Source: Okeania sp034190295 (GTDB taxonomy: Bacteria; Cyanobacteriota; Cyanobacteriia; Cyanobacteriales; Microcoleaceae). From it: a stretch of DNA of 64,000 bases. The number at the start of each line of letters is the position of its first letter. Within the stretch, counting starts at the first letter, position 1. The stretch covers positions 1-64,000 of the forward strand of contig JAXHSW010000017.1 of assembly GCA_034190295.1 (NCBI GenBank). The letters are read 5' to 3'. Below are positions 37,947 through 46,681 of the stretch, piece after piece. The position numbers and the translations under genes were made by a program. The notes beneath the pieces are model-generated. The model searched no databases. It was not told the origin of the DNA and was given only the letters and a program-made list of their open reading frames with translations.

Positions 37947-39038
37947 ATGACACCAAAGTCGAAAGCTACTAATAGTAAACAAAAAATAACTAAGGAACTA
38001 AAAGAAGCTGCTGAAGCTGAGATTAGGGAAAAACAAAAACCTGTTGATTATGAAACTAAAGAGTATCCAGTGGAAGTTCTTGTTCAGAAGTATATGGAAG
38101 GAAGAGATGATGATACTAATGAGTTATTTATTCCTGATTATCAAAGAGAAGAAGCTTGGAAGGAAAAAGATCAGTCAAAATTTATTGAATCTGTACTTCT
38201 AGGATTACCAATACCATACATATTTGTTGCTGATATTTATGACCCAGAAAATGATTTAGGACGCTTAGAAATAGTAGATGGTACGCAACGTATCCGAACT
38301 CTATCTAAATTTTCTAATAATGAACTTACTTTAGTAGAATTAGAGAAACTAAAAAAGCTGAATAATTTCACTTTTGCAGATCTACCACTTGCTCGTCAGA
38401 GACGCTTCAATAGAAGTACTATTCGGATGATTCAACTAACAGAAAAAGCGGATGAAGAAGTACGAATAGATATGTTTGAAAGAATTAATACAGGTAGTGT
38501 TGTCCTAAACGATATGGAAAAACGTAGAGGAATACAACGCGGACCTTTTCTAGATTTGATTGATGAGTTATCAAAAAATCCAAAATTCAGAGAGTTATGT
38601 CCGTTTTCTAAAGCTCTAATTCGGAGGCAAGAACCTCTAGAATTTGTGTTGCGTTTTTTCGCATATCTAAATAATTATATGAAGTTTGAAAGTAGAGTAA
38701 ATGTATTCTTAAATGATTATTTAGAAGAACACAACAGTAATTTTGACCGGGATAAAATGCAGACGGAATTTGAGTCAATGCTAGATTTTGTAGAAAAGTA
38801 TTTTCCTTATGGATTTAGGAAAGGTAAAAACTATAAATCAGTTCCTCGGATTAGATTTGAGGCAATTTCTGTAGGTACTGCACTTGCTTTAAGGAAAAGA
38901 AAAAATCTCAGACCAAAATCAATGGAGTGGCTAAACTCCCCAGAATTTAAAGAATATACTACCTCTGATGCGAGTAATTCTAGACCGAAAGTTATTCGCC
39001 GGATTGAATATGTGCGCGACCAACTATTAGCTAAATAA
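37947..39038 (+). CDS. DUF262 (GmrSD N-terminal/ParB-like) domain protein
   Basis: 363 residues. DUF262 hallmarks: IPDYQREEAWKEKDQSKFI near 62-80, the DGTQR motif (111-115; usually DGQQR) and FERINTG with VVLNDMEKRRG (178-195). DUF262 is a ParB/sulfiredoxin-like fold found in type IV restriction enzymes such as GmrSD and BrxU, where it binds and hydrolyses nucleotides. Here the C-terminal HNH nuclease (DUF1524) of GmrSD is absent. The stop overlaps the start of the HEPN gene (TAATG), so the two are translationally coupled and probably form a toxin-like or restriction complex. The converging cytosine methyltransferase completes a compact unit. Confidence 0.85.
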   Translation: MTPKSKATNSKQKITKELKEAAEAEIREKQKPVDYETKEYPVEVLVQKYMEGRDDDTNELFIPDYQREEAWKEKDQSKFIESVLLGLPIPYIFVADIYDPENDLGRLEIVDGTQRIRTLSKFSNNELTLVELEKLKKLNNFTFADLPLARQRRFNRSTIRMIQLTEKADEEVRIDMFERINTGSVVLNDMEKRRGIQRGPFLDLIDELSKNPKFRELCPFSKALIRRQEPLEFVLRFFAYLNNYMKFESRVNVFLNDYLEEHNSNFDRDKMQTEFESMLDFVEKYFPYGFRKGKNYKSVPRIRFEAISVGTALALRKRKNLRPKSMEWLNSPEFKEYTTSDASNSRPKVIRRIEYVRDQLLAK

Positions 39039-39715
39039 TGACAAGTATATTATTTCAAGACTTTAATGAACGCTCTAAAGAAGTAAGTAAATATTTTATT
39101 TTTCTCAAAAATTTAGAGCAAGGAACTATTAAATTGGCGATGGGAGGTAAAGGAAAACAAAAAATTAAGGAAATTGATTCGGAGTTAATAAAAACTCTGA
39201 AAGCAAGTGCTTTTTTACTGCTTTACAATTTAATAGAATCGACCATGAGAAATGCTATTGAAGTCATATTTGATGAACTGCAAAGTCAAGGTATTTCATT
39301 CGACAAAATTAGACCGGAATTAAAGAAAATTGTTCTGCATAATCTGAAGCGAAGAAATCCCGATAAAGTTTTTCAAAAAATTGTAGATATCTCTCTTGAT
39401 ATTATTAAGGCTGGATTTAATAAAGAAGAACTATTTTCGGGAAATATTGATGCTCAAAAGATTAAAACAACAGCTAAGGAATATGGATTTTCTGCAGAAA
39501 CAAAAACTGATAGTAGCGATTTATTGACAGTCAAGACTAATAGAAATGATTTAGCGCATGGCATTAAATCTTTTGCCGAAGTAGGAAAAGAGAAAAGTGC
39601 TGACGAACTGATAAAAATTAAAAATAAAGTAGTAAAATATCTGAGGCAGATTCTCAAAAATATTGAAATATATATCAACAATAGACAATATTTAGACTCA
39701 ACAAATATTCCCTAA
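39038..39715 (+). CDS. HEPN nuclease-like protein (MAE_28990/MAE_18760 type)
   Basis: 225 residues, all-helical. The HEPN signature Rx4H is seen as Arg169-NDLA-His174 (RNDLAHG), preceded by the polar helix LLYNLIESTMRNAIEVIFDE split over 61-80. Both features are typical of the MAE_28990/MAE_18760 group, whose members sit in cyanobacterial defence contexts. HEPN proteins with Rx4H are usually metal-independent RNases, so tRNA or mRNA cleavage is a reasonable guess, not shown. It overlaps the DUF262 gene by 1 nt and the methyltransferase gene tail-to-tail by 4 nt. Confidence 0.83.
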   Translation: MTSILFQDFNERSKEVSKYFIFLKNLEQGTIKLAMGGKGKQKIKEIDSELIKTLKASAFLLLYNLIESTMRNAIEVIFDELQSQGISFDKIRPELKKIVLHNLKRRNPDKVFQKIVDISLDIIKAGFNKEELFSGNIDAQKIKTTAKEYGFSAETKTDSSDLLTVKTNRNDLAHGIKSFAEVGKEKSADELIKIKNKVVKYLRQILKNIEIYINNRQYLDSTNIP

Positions 39716-40773
39716 CTTATTTCCTGAATATGATTAAGAATACTTTTTGCCACAACCTCACCTAACTTGACAGGAACAGCATTGCCAATTAAACGCCCTA
39801 TTTTGGTAAAAGCAAATGATTCATTAGGAGGAAAAAATTGATATTTTTTAGGAAAAGTTTGTAACAATGCAGCTTCCCTAAGAGATATTGCTCTGTCTTG
39901 TTCGGGATGTCCAAATCGACCGTTGCCAAAACCAAAACACTGAGTAGTTATAGTTGGACCTGGACGATCCCACTCCATCCTACCGTAAACTGATGGATAT
40001 GACTTACCACTATTCTTAGTGTGACAATTAGCAATCAAATCTTCTGGCCAATCTCGCCAAGTCCCCCCTGGTTTAGAAGCACGGATACGACGGAGATTGA
40101 GTGCTGAAAGTTTGCTGCATTGATGGAGTGGGTCAGTTTTGGATGATTGACCAGTCTTCAGAGGTTCTAGATGATCGATAGTCTTTCTTACAGTTTCATA
40201 ATTATCGCGATCGTGAGTAGGAGGAATTAGCTCTATCTCGCCAAACTTGGAGGCAAAAAATACTAACCGTCTGCGAGTTTGAGGTATACCGTAGTCTTGG
40301 CAGTTAACCTCATAGAATGCGACAAAATATTTTAACCTTTTGAGTTTAGTAATAAATTCCTCAAAAACTTGGTGTTGTTGTAACTGTGGCACATTTTCCA
40401 TAGTCACAATATCTGGCATACATTCCTTGACAAGGCGAGCAAAATCATTAAGAAGTTTCCATTTTGAGGAGCGATAGAACTCCGTTCCGCTGGCGCGATC
40501 GCTATAACGTCTTGAATAATTAGAAAATGGTTGGCATGGAGCGCATCCGGCGATAACTTTAATATGGTCTCCTGGAAAATGCTTTACTAAATCAACACCC
40601 TTAATATCTTCAACACTTTTGAGTACAAATTCAGCTTTGTTATTATACTCGTAAGGAAACTCACATACAGGGTCAATATCATAACCAACATTTACACGAA
40701 GACCAGCTTTTTGGAGGCCGTGAGTTAGTCCACCCGCTCCGCAAAATAAGTCTACTGCGGAAATGTTAACCAT
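39712..40773 (-). CDS. DNA (cytosine-5-)-methyltransferase
   Basis: 353 residues with the C5-MTase motifs in order: I, AVDLFCGAGGLTHGL (6-20); IV, GCAPCQPFSNYSR with nucleophile Cys80; VI, ENVPQ with Glu126; VIII, QTRRR (165-169); and X, GRLIGNAVPVKLGE near the C terminus. The target-recognition region (about 190-270) is of moderate size, so specificity cannot be read. It converges on the DUF262-HEPN operon with a 4-nt overlap, as expected for the modification partner of a restriction-like system. It could also protect against the McrBC-like genes 4 kb away, or be an orphan. Confidence 0.93.
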   Translation of the reverse strand: MVNISAVDLFCGAGGLTHGLQKAGLRVNVGYDIDPVCEFPYEYNNKAEFVLKSVEDIKGVDLVKHFPGDHIKVIAGCAPCQPFSNYSRRYSDRASGTEFYRSSKWKLLNDFARLVKECMPDIVTMENVPQLQQHQVFEEFITKLKRLKYFVAFYEVNCQDYGIPQTRRRLVFFASKFGEIELIPPTHDRDNYETVRKTIDHLEPLKTGQSSKTDPLHQCSKLSALNLRRIRASKPGGTWRDWPEDLIANCHTKNSGKSYPSVYGRMEWDRPGPTITTQCFGFGNGRFGHPEQDRAISLREAALLQTFPKKYQFFPPNESFAFTKIGRLIGNAVPVKLGEVVAKSILNHIQEIS

Positions 40774-40860
40774 TATCTACCTCTAAAAATTTCACATAAA
40801 TCAACCTTATATTATAACTGTGCCAAGTCACTAATTTCAACTATTAGAATTTAGAATTGA

Positions 40861-40988
40861 TATCAAATCTGCTTGCTTCGGAGTGTTATAAGAAACCGGG
40901 TTTATGGGAGGTAGATGTTAGTTTTGTCAGGTATTAGTATAAACCCGGAATAATATGCTTTTTTACACCGATACTACCGGATTTGATA
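40861..40988. mobile_element. MITE-like element with TATCAAATC ends and inner hairpin
   Basis: TATCAAATCTGC (left) against CCGGATTTGATA (right). Internal arms CCGGGTTTAT (about 40896-40905) and ATAAACCCGG (about 40939-40948) form a second inverted repeat. The right half ACACCGATACTACCGGATTT matches the ends of the 4998-5284 element. It lies between the methyltransferase and ABC1 genes; no ORF. Confidence 0.55.
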
Positions 40989-41043
40989 TAAATTACAAAA
41001 TTTAATAATTCTAAATTCTAAATTCTAAATTCTAAATTCTATT

Positions 41044-42711
41044 TTACTCTCGCAAACGACCAGAACGAAGAATACTAATAATTAACCACAACCCAAGAAA
41101 ACTAGCTACTGCAAATAAAGCTTCACTTAACACAGATAACTGACTACTTTGAGAACCTGCAGTTACAATAGCAGCACCAATAATTAACGAACCTACAACC
41201 ACACTAAAAGATAGTCTATTAGCCGACTTATCGACACTAATAGCCAAAGGTTCAATATCTTTTAAAGTCACATTCCACTTCAATGTTTCAGAAGTAACTC
41301 TATCCAAAAGCAAGTCTAGTTGACGAGGTGACTCTAAAGACAAATTCTTCACATCAATAGCTGTTCTTAATAATGTTTGAACTGGATCGTCCCCTAATAA
41401 CTGTCGGCGAAATAAATCCGTCATTAATGGTTTAATCTCATCCAAAAGATTAAGCTTAGGATAGAAACTACGAGCAACACCTTCCAAATTTGCTAAAGTT
41501 TTGGAATACAAACCCAAATTACTAGGCAATTTAATTCTGTTATTACGAGACACTTGTAATATGTCATAAAAAACTTCAGAAAAATTGATTTCAGCCAAGC
41601 TCAGATTATAATATTTCCGCAGCATTCTGCTATACTCATTTTCCACCTGAGCTAAACTTGGCGGTTGAGCAACTTCTGCCATTTGCAAAGTTAACTGAGT
41701 ACATCTTTGAGCATCTAGATCGACGATCGCTAATAATAATTCCGTTAAAGTCTGCTGAGTGCGAGGATCGAGGCGACCAACCATTCCACAGTCTAGTAGA
41801 GCAATACGTCCATCTTCCAGATAAAATATATTACCTGGATGAGGATCGGCGTGAAAAAAACCAGTGATATAAAACTGTTGAAAGAAAGCACGACATAATA
41901 AAGTAGAGAGTGCTTGCTTTTCTGCATCTACATCCCCATTATTGTTAATGCCTTTAACCTTCGCTGATAAGATAGGTTTACCATCCAACCATTCGAGAAC
42001 TAATATTTTTGGAGTTGTTAGTTCCCAATATACTTTCGGAAGCATTATTTGCTTGGGGTCAAACCACTTACTGGCAGATAAGTCCTGACGTAGTTCGTCG
42101 GTATAACCAGCTTCCTTGGTAAAATCAAGTTCAGCTTTCAGAGCAACACTAAATTCTTCGGCTAGAGAAACTATATCGTAGTCATTGCCAAAATCTGTCA
42201 ATGAAACTAATTCAGCTAAACTTTTTAGCAGGGATGTATCTTTGTCAACTATTCTGTCAATACCTGGACGTTGAACTTTTATGGCTACTTCTGTACCGTC
42301 TTTTAGGGTAGCTTTGTAGGTTTGAGCTATGGAACCCGCTGCTATACATTCAGGGTTAACGTAGCTAAATATTTCTTCTAAAGGCTGGGATAATTGTTGA
42401 CGAATTAAGACTTCTACTTCTGACCAGGGTACTGCTGGTACATCGGCCTGCAAACTTGACAAGGTGTCAATATAATCTGCTGGTAATAGGTCTGGACGGG
42501 TACTAAGTAGCTGGCCGAGTTTTACATATACTGGGCCTAAATCTACCAGAATATTGCGTAGAACTTCTGGTGTTGGTATGTCTGGTTCGCCAGCTTTGCC
42601 CCCTGTGAGGAGGGTTTTCATATAGCCCCAACCATTACGGAACACAATTTCGACTATTTCAGCTCGGCGAGAATTAGTTGCTGTCAGGCTAGATAACACG
42701 GGGCCTCCCAA
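41044..42711 (-). CDS. ABC1/UbiB-family atypical kinase
   Basis: 555 residues. Family motifs: the KxGQ segment VYVKLGQLLSTRPDLLP, the Ala-rich nucleotide loop AAGSIAQTYKA, the catalytic Lys in VAIKVQRPG, HADPHPGNIFYLEDG and the metal site LLDCGMVGRLD. Two C-terminal membrane helices (about 492-512 and 525-548) anchor it. In bacteria and plastids these proteins support ubiquinone/plastoquinone or prenyl-lipid metabolism, with ATPase rather than classic kinase activity; this is the family inference here. Cyanobacteria carry several paralogues, so the individual role is open. It sits between defence genes but looks like an ordinary core gene. Confidence 0.92.
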   Translation of the reverse strand: MGGPVLSSLTATNSRRAEIVEIVFRNGWGYMKTLLTGGKAGEPDIPTPEVLRNILVDLGPVYVKLGQLLSTRPDLLPADYIDTLSSLQADVPAVPWSEVEVLIRQQLSQPLEEIFSYVNPECIAAGSIAQTYKATLKDGTEVAIKVQRPGIDRIVDKDTSLLKSLAELVSLTDFGNDYDIVSLAEEFSVALKAELDFTKEAGYTDELRQDLSASKWFDPKQIMLPKVYWELTTPKILVLEWLDGKPILSAKVKGINNNGDVDAEKQALSTLLCRAFFQQFYITGFFHADPHPGNIFYLEDGRIALLDCGMVGRLDPRTQQTLTELLLAIVDLDAQRCTQLTLQMAEVAQPPSLAQVENEYSRMLRKYYNLSLAEINFSEVFYDILQVSRNNRIKLPSNLGLYSKTLANLEGVARSFYPKLNLLDEIKPLMTDLFRRQLLGDDPVQTLLRTAIDVKNLSLESPRQLDLLLDRVTSETLKWNVTLKDIEPLAISVDKSANRLSFSVVVGSLIIGAAIVTAGSQSSQLSVLSEALFAVASFLGLWLIISILRSGRLRE

Positions 42712-42786
42712 TGAGTGGATTGATATTTGCTGTACCTATAGGGACAATTTAATATATCTAAATATTAGGATAGCGCCGATCTGAAC

Positions 42787-42924
42787 GAAGTCAGAAGTCA
42801 GAAGTCAGAAGTCAGAAGTTAACCAACCCCTAACCCCTCCCTGGAGGGGAAGTAGAGGATTTGAACAAGACTCCAAAAATATTTCACCTTAAAAGGCGGG
42901 GTTTTAGACCCAATTCTTTTGATA
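42787..42924 (+). repeat. Dispersed repeat A with CAGAAGT heptamers
   Basis: AGTCAGAAGTCAGAAGTCAG heptamer run followed by CCCTAACCCCTCCCTGGAGG, AAAAGGCGGGGTTTTAGACC and a TTTTGATAA end. Same structure as the copies at 12012 and 18292. The following 42925-43180 is AT-rich unique sequence. Confidence 0.75.
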
Positions 42925-43180
42925 AACTGGTGCATTTTGAGTAACTTTCATTTCAGCTATAGACTTTTTTTTCTTTATCTATACTGACTTTTAAACATTT
43001 TATCCGAAATAAAATGTATCAGTTATTAGTAAATTTAAAACTTTTTACTTTTGATTTTTAACTTTTGTTTTAATAAATAGTATCTATTTTTACAGCAAGA
43101 AAACCATAAATTAGAAAAATTTCCGCTTTACATTATTGCCAAAATTCTTTATATTTATTTTATAATTAATAAAGATAGTA

Positions 43181-43395
43181 GTCAGGAACCCCAGGACTAA
43201 AGTTCAAGGGGTTGGACAGACGGCTCGAAGTCTTTGCCAGCCAAAACCTGACTAGCCTTAGACCTTTGCAGTCTAAGTTACAGGTCAGTGTTAAAGTTCC
43301 TATCTTGAGATACTCTGCCAGTCCCATCCTCTAGAACTCAATGGTTAAACAGGCATAGTGGGTTAAGCCAGTACCTTTGACATGATACCAACCTA
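43181..43395 (+). ncRNA. Candidate structured non-coding RNA
   Basis: A GC-richer island in AT-rich DNA with nested complementary arms: GTCAGG (43181-43186) with CCTGAC (43247-43252); inside it AACCCC (43187-43192) with GGGGTT (43208-43213), and AGAC (43218-43221) with GTCT (43230-43233). After it, TTAGAC (43258-43263) pairs with GTCTAA (43271-43276). This is the layout of a multi-helix RNA. It has no plausible ORF. A HEARO/omega-like RNA left by an IscB/TnpB element, or an unknown cyanobacterial RNA, would both fit; no such nuclease gene is nearby. Strand and 3' end are uncertain. Confidence 0.45.
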
Positions 43396-43478
43396 TAACA
43401 TTCTCGTTTCGGCTATGGCCGATCTTTATTTATCCCCTAGCTAAAGCTAAGGGTTTACAAATTACCGAAGTATTTTAG

Positions 43479-43745
43479 ATGAATAATATAGAATCTATCG
43501 CAATTGAACGGTTTCAGACTCGGAGTCCTATAAGTTTAGACAGTTGTCAGTTAAACCGGGAGTTAGTTGGGTCTAGGGTAGTAATGGTGATTGACTGCCC
43601 ATCTACGGAAAAGTGCCATCAGCTTTGGCGCGATCGCTACCTATTAATGCGTCGGTGTTTAGATTTATGGTTAGCTCATCAAATCGTAATTAGTTATAAG
43701 GGACATCCTTACGGTCGTACTCCGATGCGTCAATCTTTAGCCTGA
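43479..43745 (+). CDS. Small uncharacterised protein (88 aa)
   Basis: I do not recognise this family. The reading frame has ordinary codon use and HIP1 sites, starts ATG AAT AAT and encodes a compact polypeptide with a hydrophobic VGSRVVMVIDCPS strand, an amphipathic helix (WRDRYLLMRRCLDLWLAHQI) and a basic tail (GHPYGRTPMRQSL). It starts about 80 nt after the candidate structured RNA, which could be its leader. It may be a conserved cyanobacterial small protein. Confidence 0.55.
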   Translation: MNNIESIAIERFQTRSPISLDSCQLNRELVGSRVVMVIDCPSTEKCHQLWRDRYLLMRRCLDLWLAHQIVISYKGHPYGRTPMRQSLA

Positions 43746-44606
43746 TTATTTTTTTGGTTAAATTATACATATAGCAATTTTCAAACTGGTGAGGCGCTAT
43801 ATAAATCATAGCTGGCGGTGCGCAGTGACGCACCGTTATTATTTTTTGTAAATTTTTAGTTAGAAATAATTTTGTTAAAAATTTGAAACTATTACCGAAG
43901 AATTAATAATTAAATAATTAAATAATTAAATAATTCGCGCCTTAAAGCCTCCCTTTGAAAGGGGAAAAAAATAAATTTTTTCCTTTTATTCAATCCTATC
44001 CGTTTTAGGGAGAGGTCATTTCAGTTATCAGTTATCAGTTATCAGTTATCAGTTATCAGTACCGACAACTATTGCCGGATCAAACGAAAATACGCTCATT
44101 GAATATTTTTTCATCCCCCTTTTAGGGGGAGGCTTTAAACCCAATTTTTCGGTAATTATCAATTATCAATTATCAATTATTAAATCCTATTGTCTATTGC
44201 TTTAATATTTTCTATACAACAGGAAACAGGGAATAGGAAATAGGGAATAAAATATACTTTTGTATTTGAGCAGTCAATCTAAAAATTATTTTTCCTAACT
44301 ATTTAAACTGACTATAAAATATACAATTAATTTTGCTTGACTACTTAGTAAAAATATATAAAGGAAAGTTGAACTAACTAAGTTTTGGATGTACTTTCTC
44401 AGACTAAGGTTTATTCAAAACTTATTTCTGGTCGCTATATAGCGATGATGGTTGCTCTATAATTATTCAAAGTTTATTCTAAAGAATAAATACTCAAAAA
44501 GATAGCAGTGTTAAATGATTTGTAAAAAATTCAAGCATACATAATAGATAAAAAGTATTAAATTGTTACCAATTTTTTCTAATTTCAAGATATTCCAAGA
44601 TATTTT
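43746..44606. other. Repeat-rich spacer before mcrB
   Basis: Two adjacent AT-rich elements: one with AATTAAATAATTAAATAATT and GCGCCTTAAAGCCTCC (43889-44015), then a TCATTTCAGTTATCAGTTAT heptamer block running to a TTTTTCGGTAATTATCAATT end (about 44016-44185). The second is the same family that interrupts the NACHT gene. The final 350 bp are unique AT-rich sequence, presumably holding the mcrB promoter. Confidence 0.55.
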
Positions 44607-45692
44607 ATGCACAACGAAAATATAACTGCTAAACCTATTCAGAAAATTCTATTTGGCAGTCCAGGTACAGGCAAAAGTTATAAAGTACGGGAGATAGCAA
44701 ATAATTCCTTACAAATTCAATGGAATGAGCAAACAAAATCCTTAGAAAATACAATTAAAACGGTCTTTCACCCTGAATATACATATTCTGATTTTCTGGG
44801 AAAATTATTGCCACAAACTACTGCAGGTGGTGCCGTTATTTATAAATTTTATCCCGGTCATTTTCTCCAAGTATTAGGGTTAGCATATAAATATTTAATT
44901 GATGGTAGTAACAAAAATGTACTTTTGGTAATTGACGAATTAAACCGAGGTAATGCTGCTGCTATATTCGGTCCAATTTTTCAATTACTAGATAGAGAAA
45001 CAGATAATTGGTCAACTTATGATATTAATTTATCAGAGTTAGAAATAGTGGCTTTGTTAAAGGCAATGGGATATGATGCTCAAACAACTGATAAAAATAT
45101 ACAGGTGGATGGCAGTAACTTTGATGTATTTTGTCAGATGACAAAAATGAAGCTAGAAATGAGTGGTAATAATGATGGTTTACGAGTATTAGAAAATTTG
45201 ATAACTCAGAGAATTTCTATTCCGAGAAATTTGTCAATTATCGCTACGATTAATACTTCGGATGAGTCTATTTATTATTTGGATAGTGCTTTTAAGCGGA
45301 GATGGGATTGGGAATATGTGGATGTGCCTGGTTATGGAATAGAAAAAATTAAAGATATAGCGATCGAGGGTAGGGATGAGAAATGGTCTGATTTTGTGAA
45401 TAAGTTGAATGATTTTATTAAGCACAATCATCAAGTGATTCGCCGCATTGAAGATAAACAAATTGGGGTTTGGTTTTTGAAGTCTGAAGATAATCAAGTT
45501 ACTAAAGAATCTATAGAAAATAAGTTAATGTTTTATCTTTGGGATAGTGTATTTCCTAGAGATAGAAGACCTTTGGAAAATTTACTATCAAAGACCGATA
45601 AACAAAGTAAGTTAATTACATATTCTGATTTTATTGCTTTGTCCGATAATTTTGTTGATGCTATTATTTCTTATAAATGGTTAGATTTTTAA
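44607..45692 (+). CDS. mcrB: McrB-type AAA+ GTPase subunit
   Basis: 361 residues: essentially the McrB motor alone. Walker A GSPGTGKS (17-24), Walker B VLLVIDELNRGN, and the McrB-type NTxD sensor as IIATINTSDESIYYLDSAFK, followed by RRWDWEYV. It lacks the N-terminal modified-DNA-binding domain of E. coli McrB, as in the LlaJI R1 type. It powers GTP-dependent translocation for the McrC nuclease (family knowledge). The first McrC-like gene begins 1 kb downstream, beyond a minisatellite and repeats, so tight coupling is missing. No methyltransferase is directly adjacent. Confidence 0.88.
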   Translation: MHNENITAKPIQKILFGSPGTGKSYKVREIANNSLQIQWNEQTKSLENTIKTVFHPEYTYSDFLGKLLPQTTAGGAVIYKFYPGHFLQVLGLAYKYLIDGSNKNVLLVIDELNRGNAAAIFGPIFQLLDRETDNWSTYDINLSELEIVALLKAMGYDAQTTDKNIQVDGSNFDVFCQMTKMKLEMSGNNDGLRVLENLITQRISIPRNLSIIATINTSDESIYYLDSAFKRRWDWEYVDVPGYGIEKIKDIAIEGRDEKWSDFVNKLNDFIKHNHQVIRRIEDKQIGVWFLKSEDNQVTKESIENKLMFYLWDSVFPRDRRPLENLLSKTDKQSKLITYSDFIALSDNFVDAIISYKWLDF

Positions 45693-45762
45693 ATAGCTTT
45701 TTTTGCTACTGTGAGTATGTGTTTTCCAGGGAGCGATCGTCAAATTAAGTTTCTTATTCTAA

Positions 45763-45786
45763 GTAGGGGTTTGGTCTCCAAACTCT
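45763..45786 (+). repeat. 24-bp perfect inverted repeat, left arm
   Basis: GTAGGGGTTTGGTCTCCAAA plus CTCT. Its exact reverse complement is at 50096-50119. The arm itself contains a GTTTGG-TCT-CCAAAC hairpin. The pair encloses the first mcrC-like gene and the 59-bp tandem array. Confidence 0.8.
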
Positions 45787-45957
45787 TAAATTCCAAACTC
45801 TTAAATTCCAAACTCTTAAATTCCAAACTCTTAAATTCCAAACTCTTAAATTCCAAACTCTTAAATTCCAAACTCTTAAATTCCAAACTCTTAAATTCCA
45901 AACCCTTAAATTCCAAACCCTTAAATTCCAAACCCTTAAATTCCAAACCCTTAAATT
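45778..45957. repeat. 15-bp minisatellite
   Basis: About twelve tandem copies of AACTCTTAAATTCCA, the last four changed to AACCCTTAAATTCCA. Because 15 is divisible by three, long ORFs appear in several frames on both strands, but these encode only the repeat and are not genes. Confidence 0.9.
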
Positions 45958-46681
45958 ATTTAGAGAAAAAGTTTCGTATTTGCAACGTACAAAATGCTTT
46001 GGCAAAATTTAGTTACTGCTGTTATATCTGGATTTAATTTTACCGAATAATTGAGGTTTAAAGCCTCTCTTTTAAAGGAGAAAAAATTTTTCCTTTTGCG
46101 TCAATCCTCTTCTTTTTAGAGAGGTAATTATTAATTATTGCTCTACCGCTCTAATCTAAAAGCATTGACATCTAAATACTTTAGTCTTTTTGGGGTCGAA
46201 AAAAATGCTAGCTTTTCAGTCTAAAACGCTCAAAAAATTAGTATTTTAGGCGAGAGTTGGGCAGAAAAATCAAGGGACAATTCTTACTACTACCTCCTCG
46301 CTCATTCCCCTCCTGGGAGGGGTTAGGGGTGGGTTGTATCCTGTCTTCCCCTCCTGGGAGGGGTTAGGGGTGGGTTGTATCCTACCCCTACTAAAAGACT
46401 TTTAAGAGCATTCCCTAATTATGAATTATCATTTCCCCTATGGGTTTAATACCCCACCGTCTACACGGTGCTCAAAATTGTTTGGGGTTAGAATCCATAA
46501 GCAATTTTCTCTCCTGACTCCTGACTCCTGACTCCTTCTTCAAGAATTATTAATTATTAATTGTTAACTATCTACTTACCTCAATATTTTGCCAAAAATA
46601 TTTTAATTTATTAGATAATTACTGAGGATATTAATTACACAATTTCACAACAGTCAATATAGTTTTAGAGACAGTTTTTCA
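45958..46681. other. Spacer between mcrB and first mcrC-like gene
   Basis: Holds a reverse repeat B (46041-46140), two copies of a CCCCTCCTGGGAGGGGTTAG-type block (46305-46375), a CACCGTCTACACGGTG hairpin repeat (about 46455-46470) and CTCCTGA heptamers (46508-46535). No gene. It interrupts what would normally be an mcrBC operon. Confidence 0.55.

Noticed and set aside
43181..43395. tmRNA, RNase P RNA, SRP RNA or a tRNA
   Set aside because: None of their conserved core sequences is visible; no tRNA cloverleaf or T-loop motif is present.
45711..46037. ORFs encoding repeated KLLNS, EFKSL or LRVWN
   Set aside because: All three are readings of the 15-bp minisatellite in different frames and strands.
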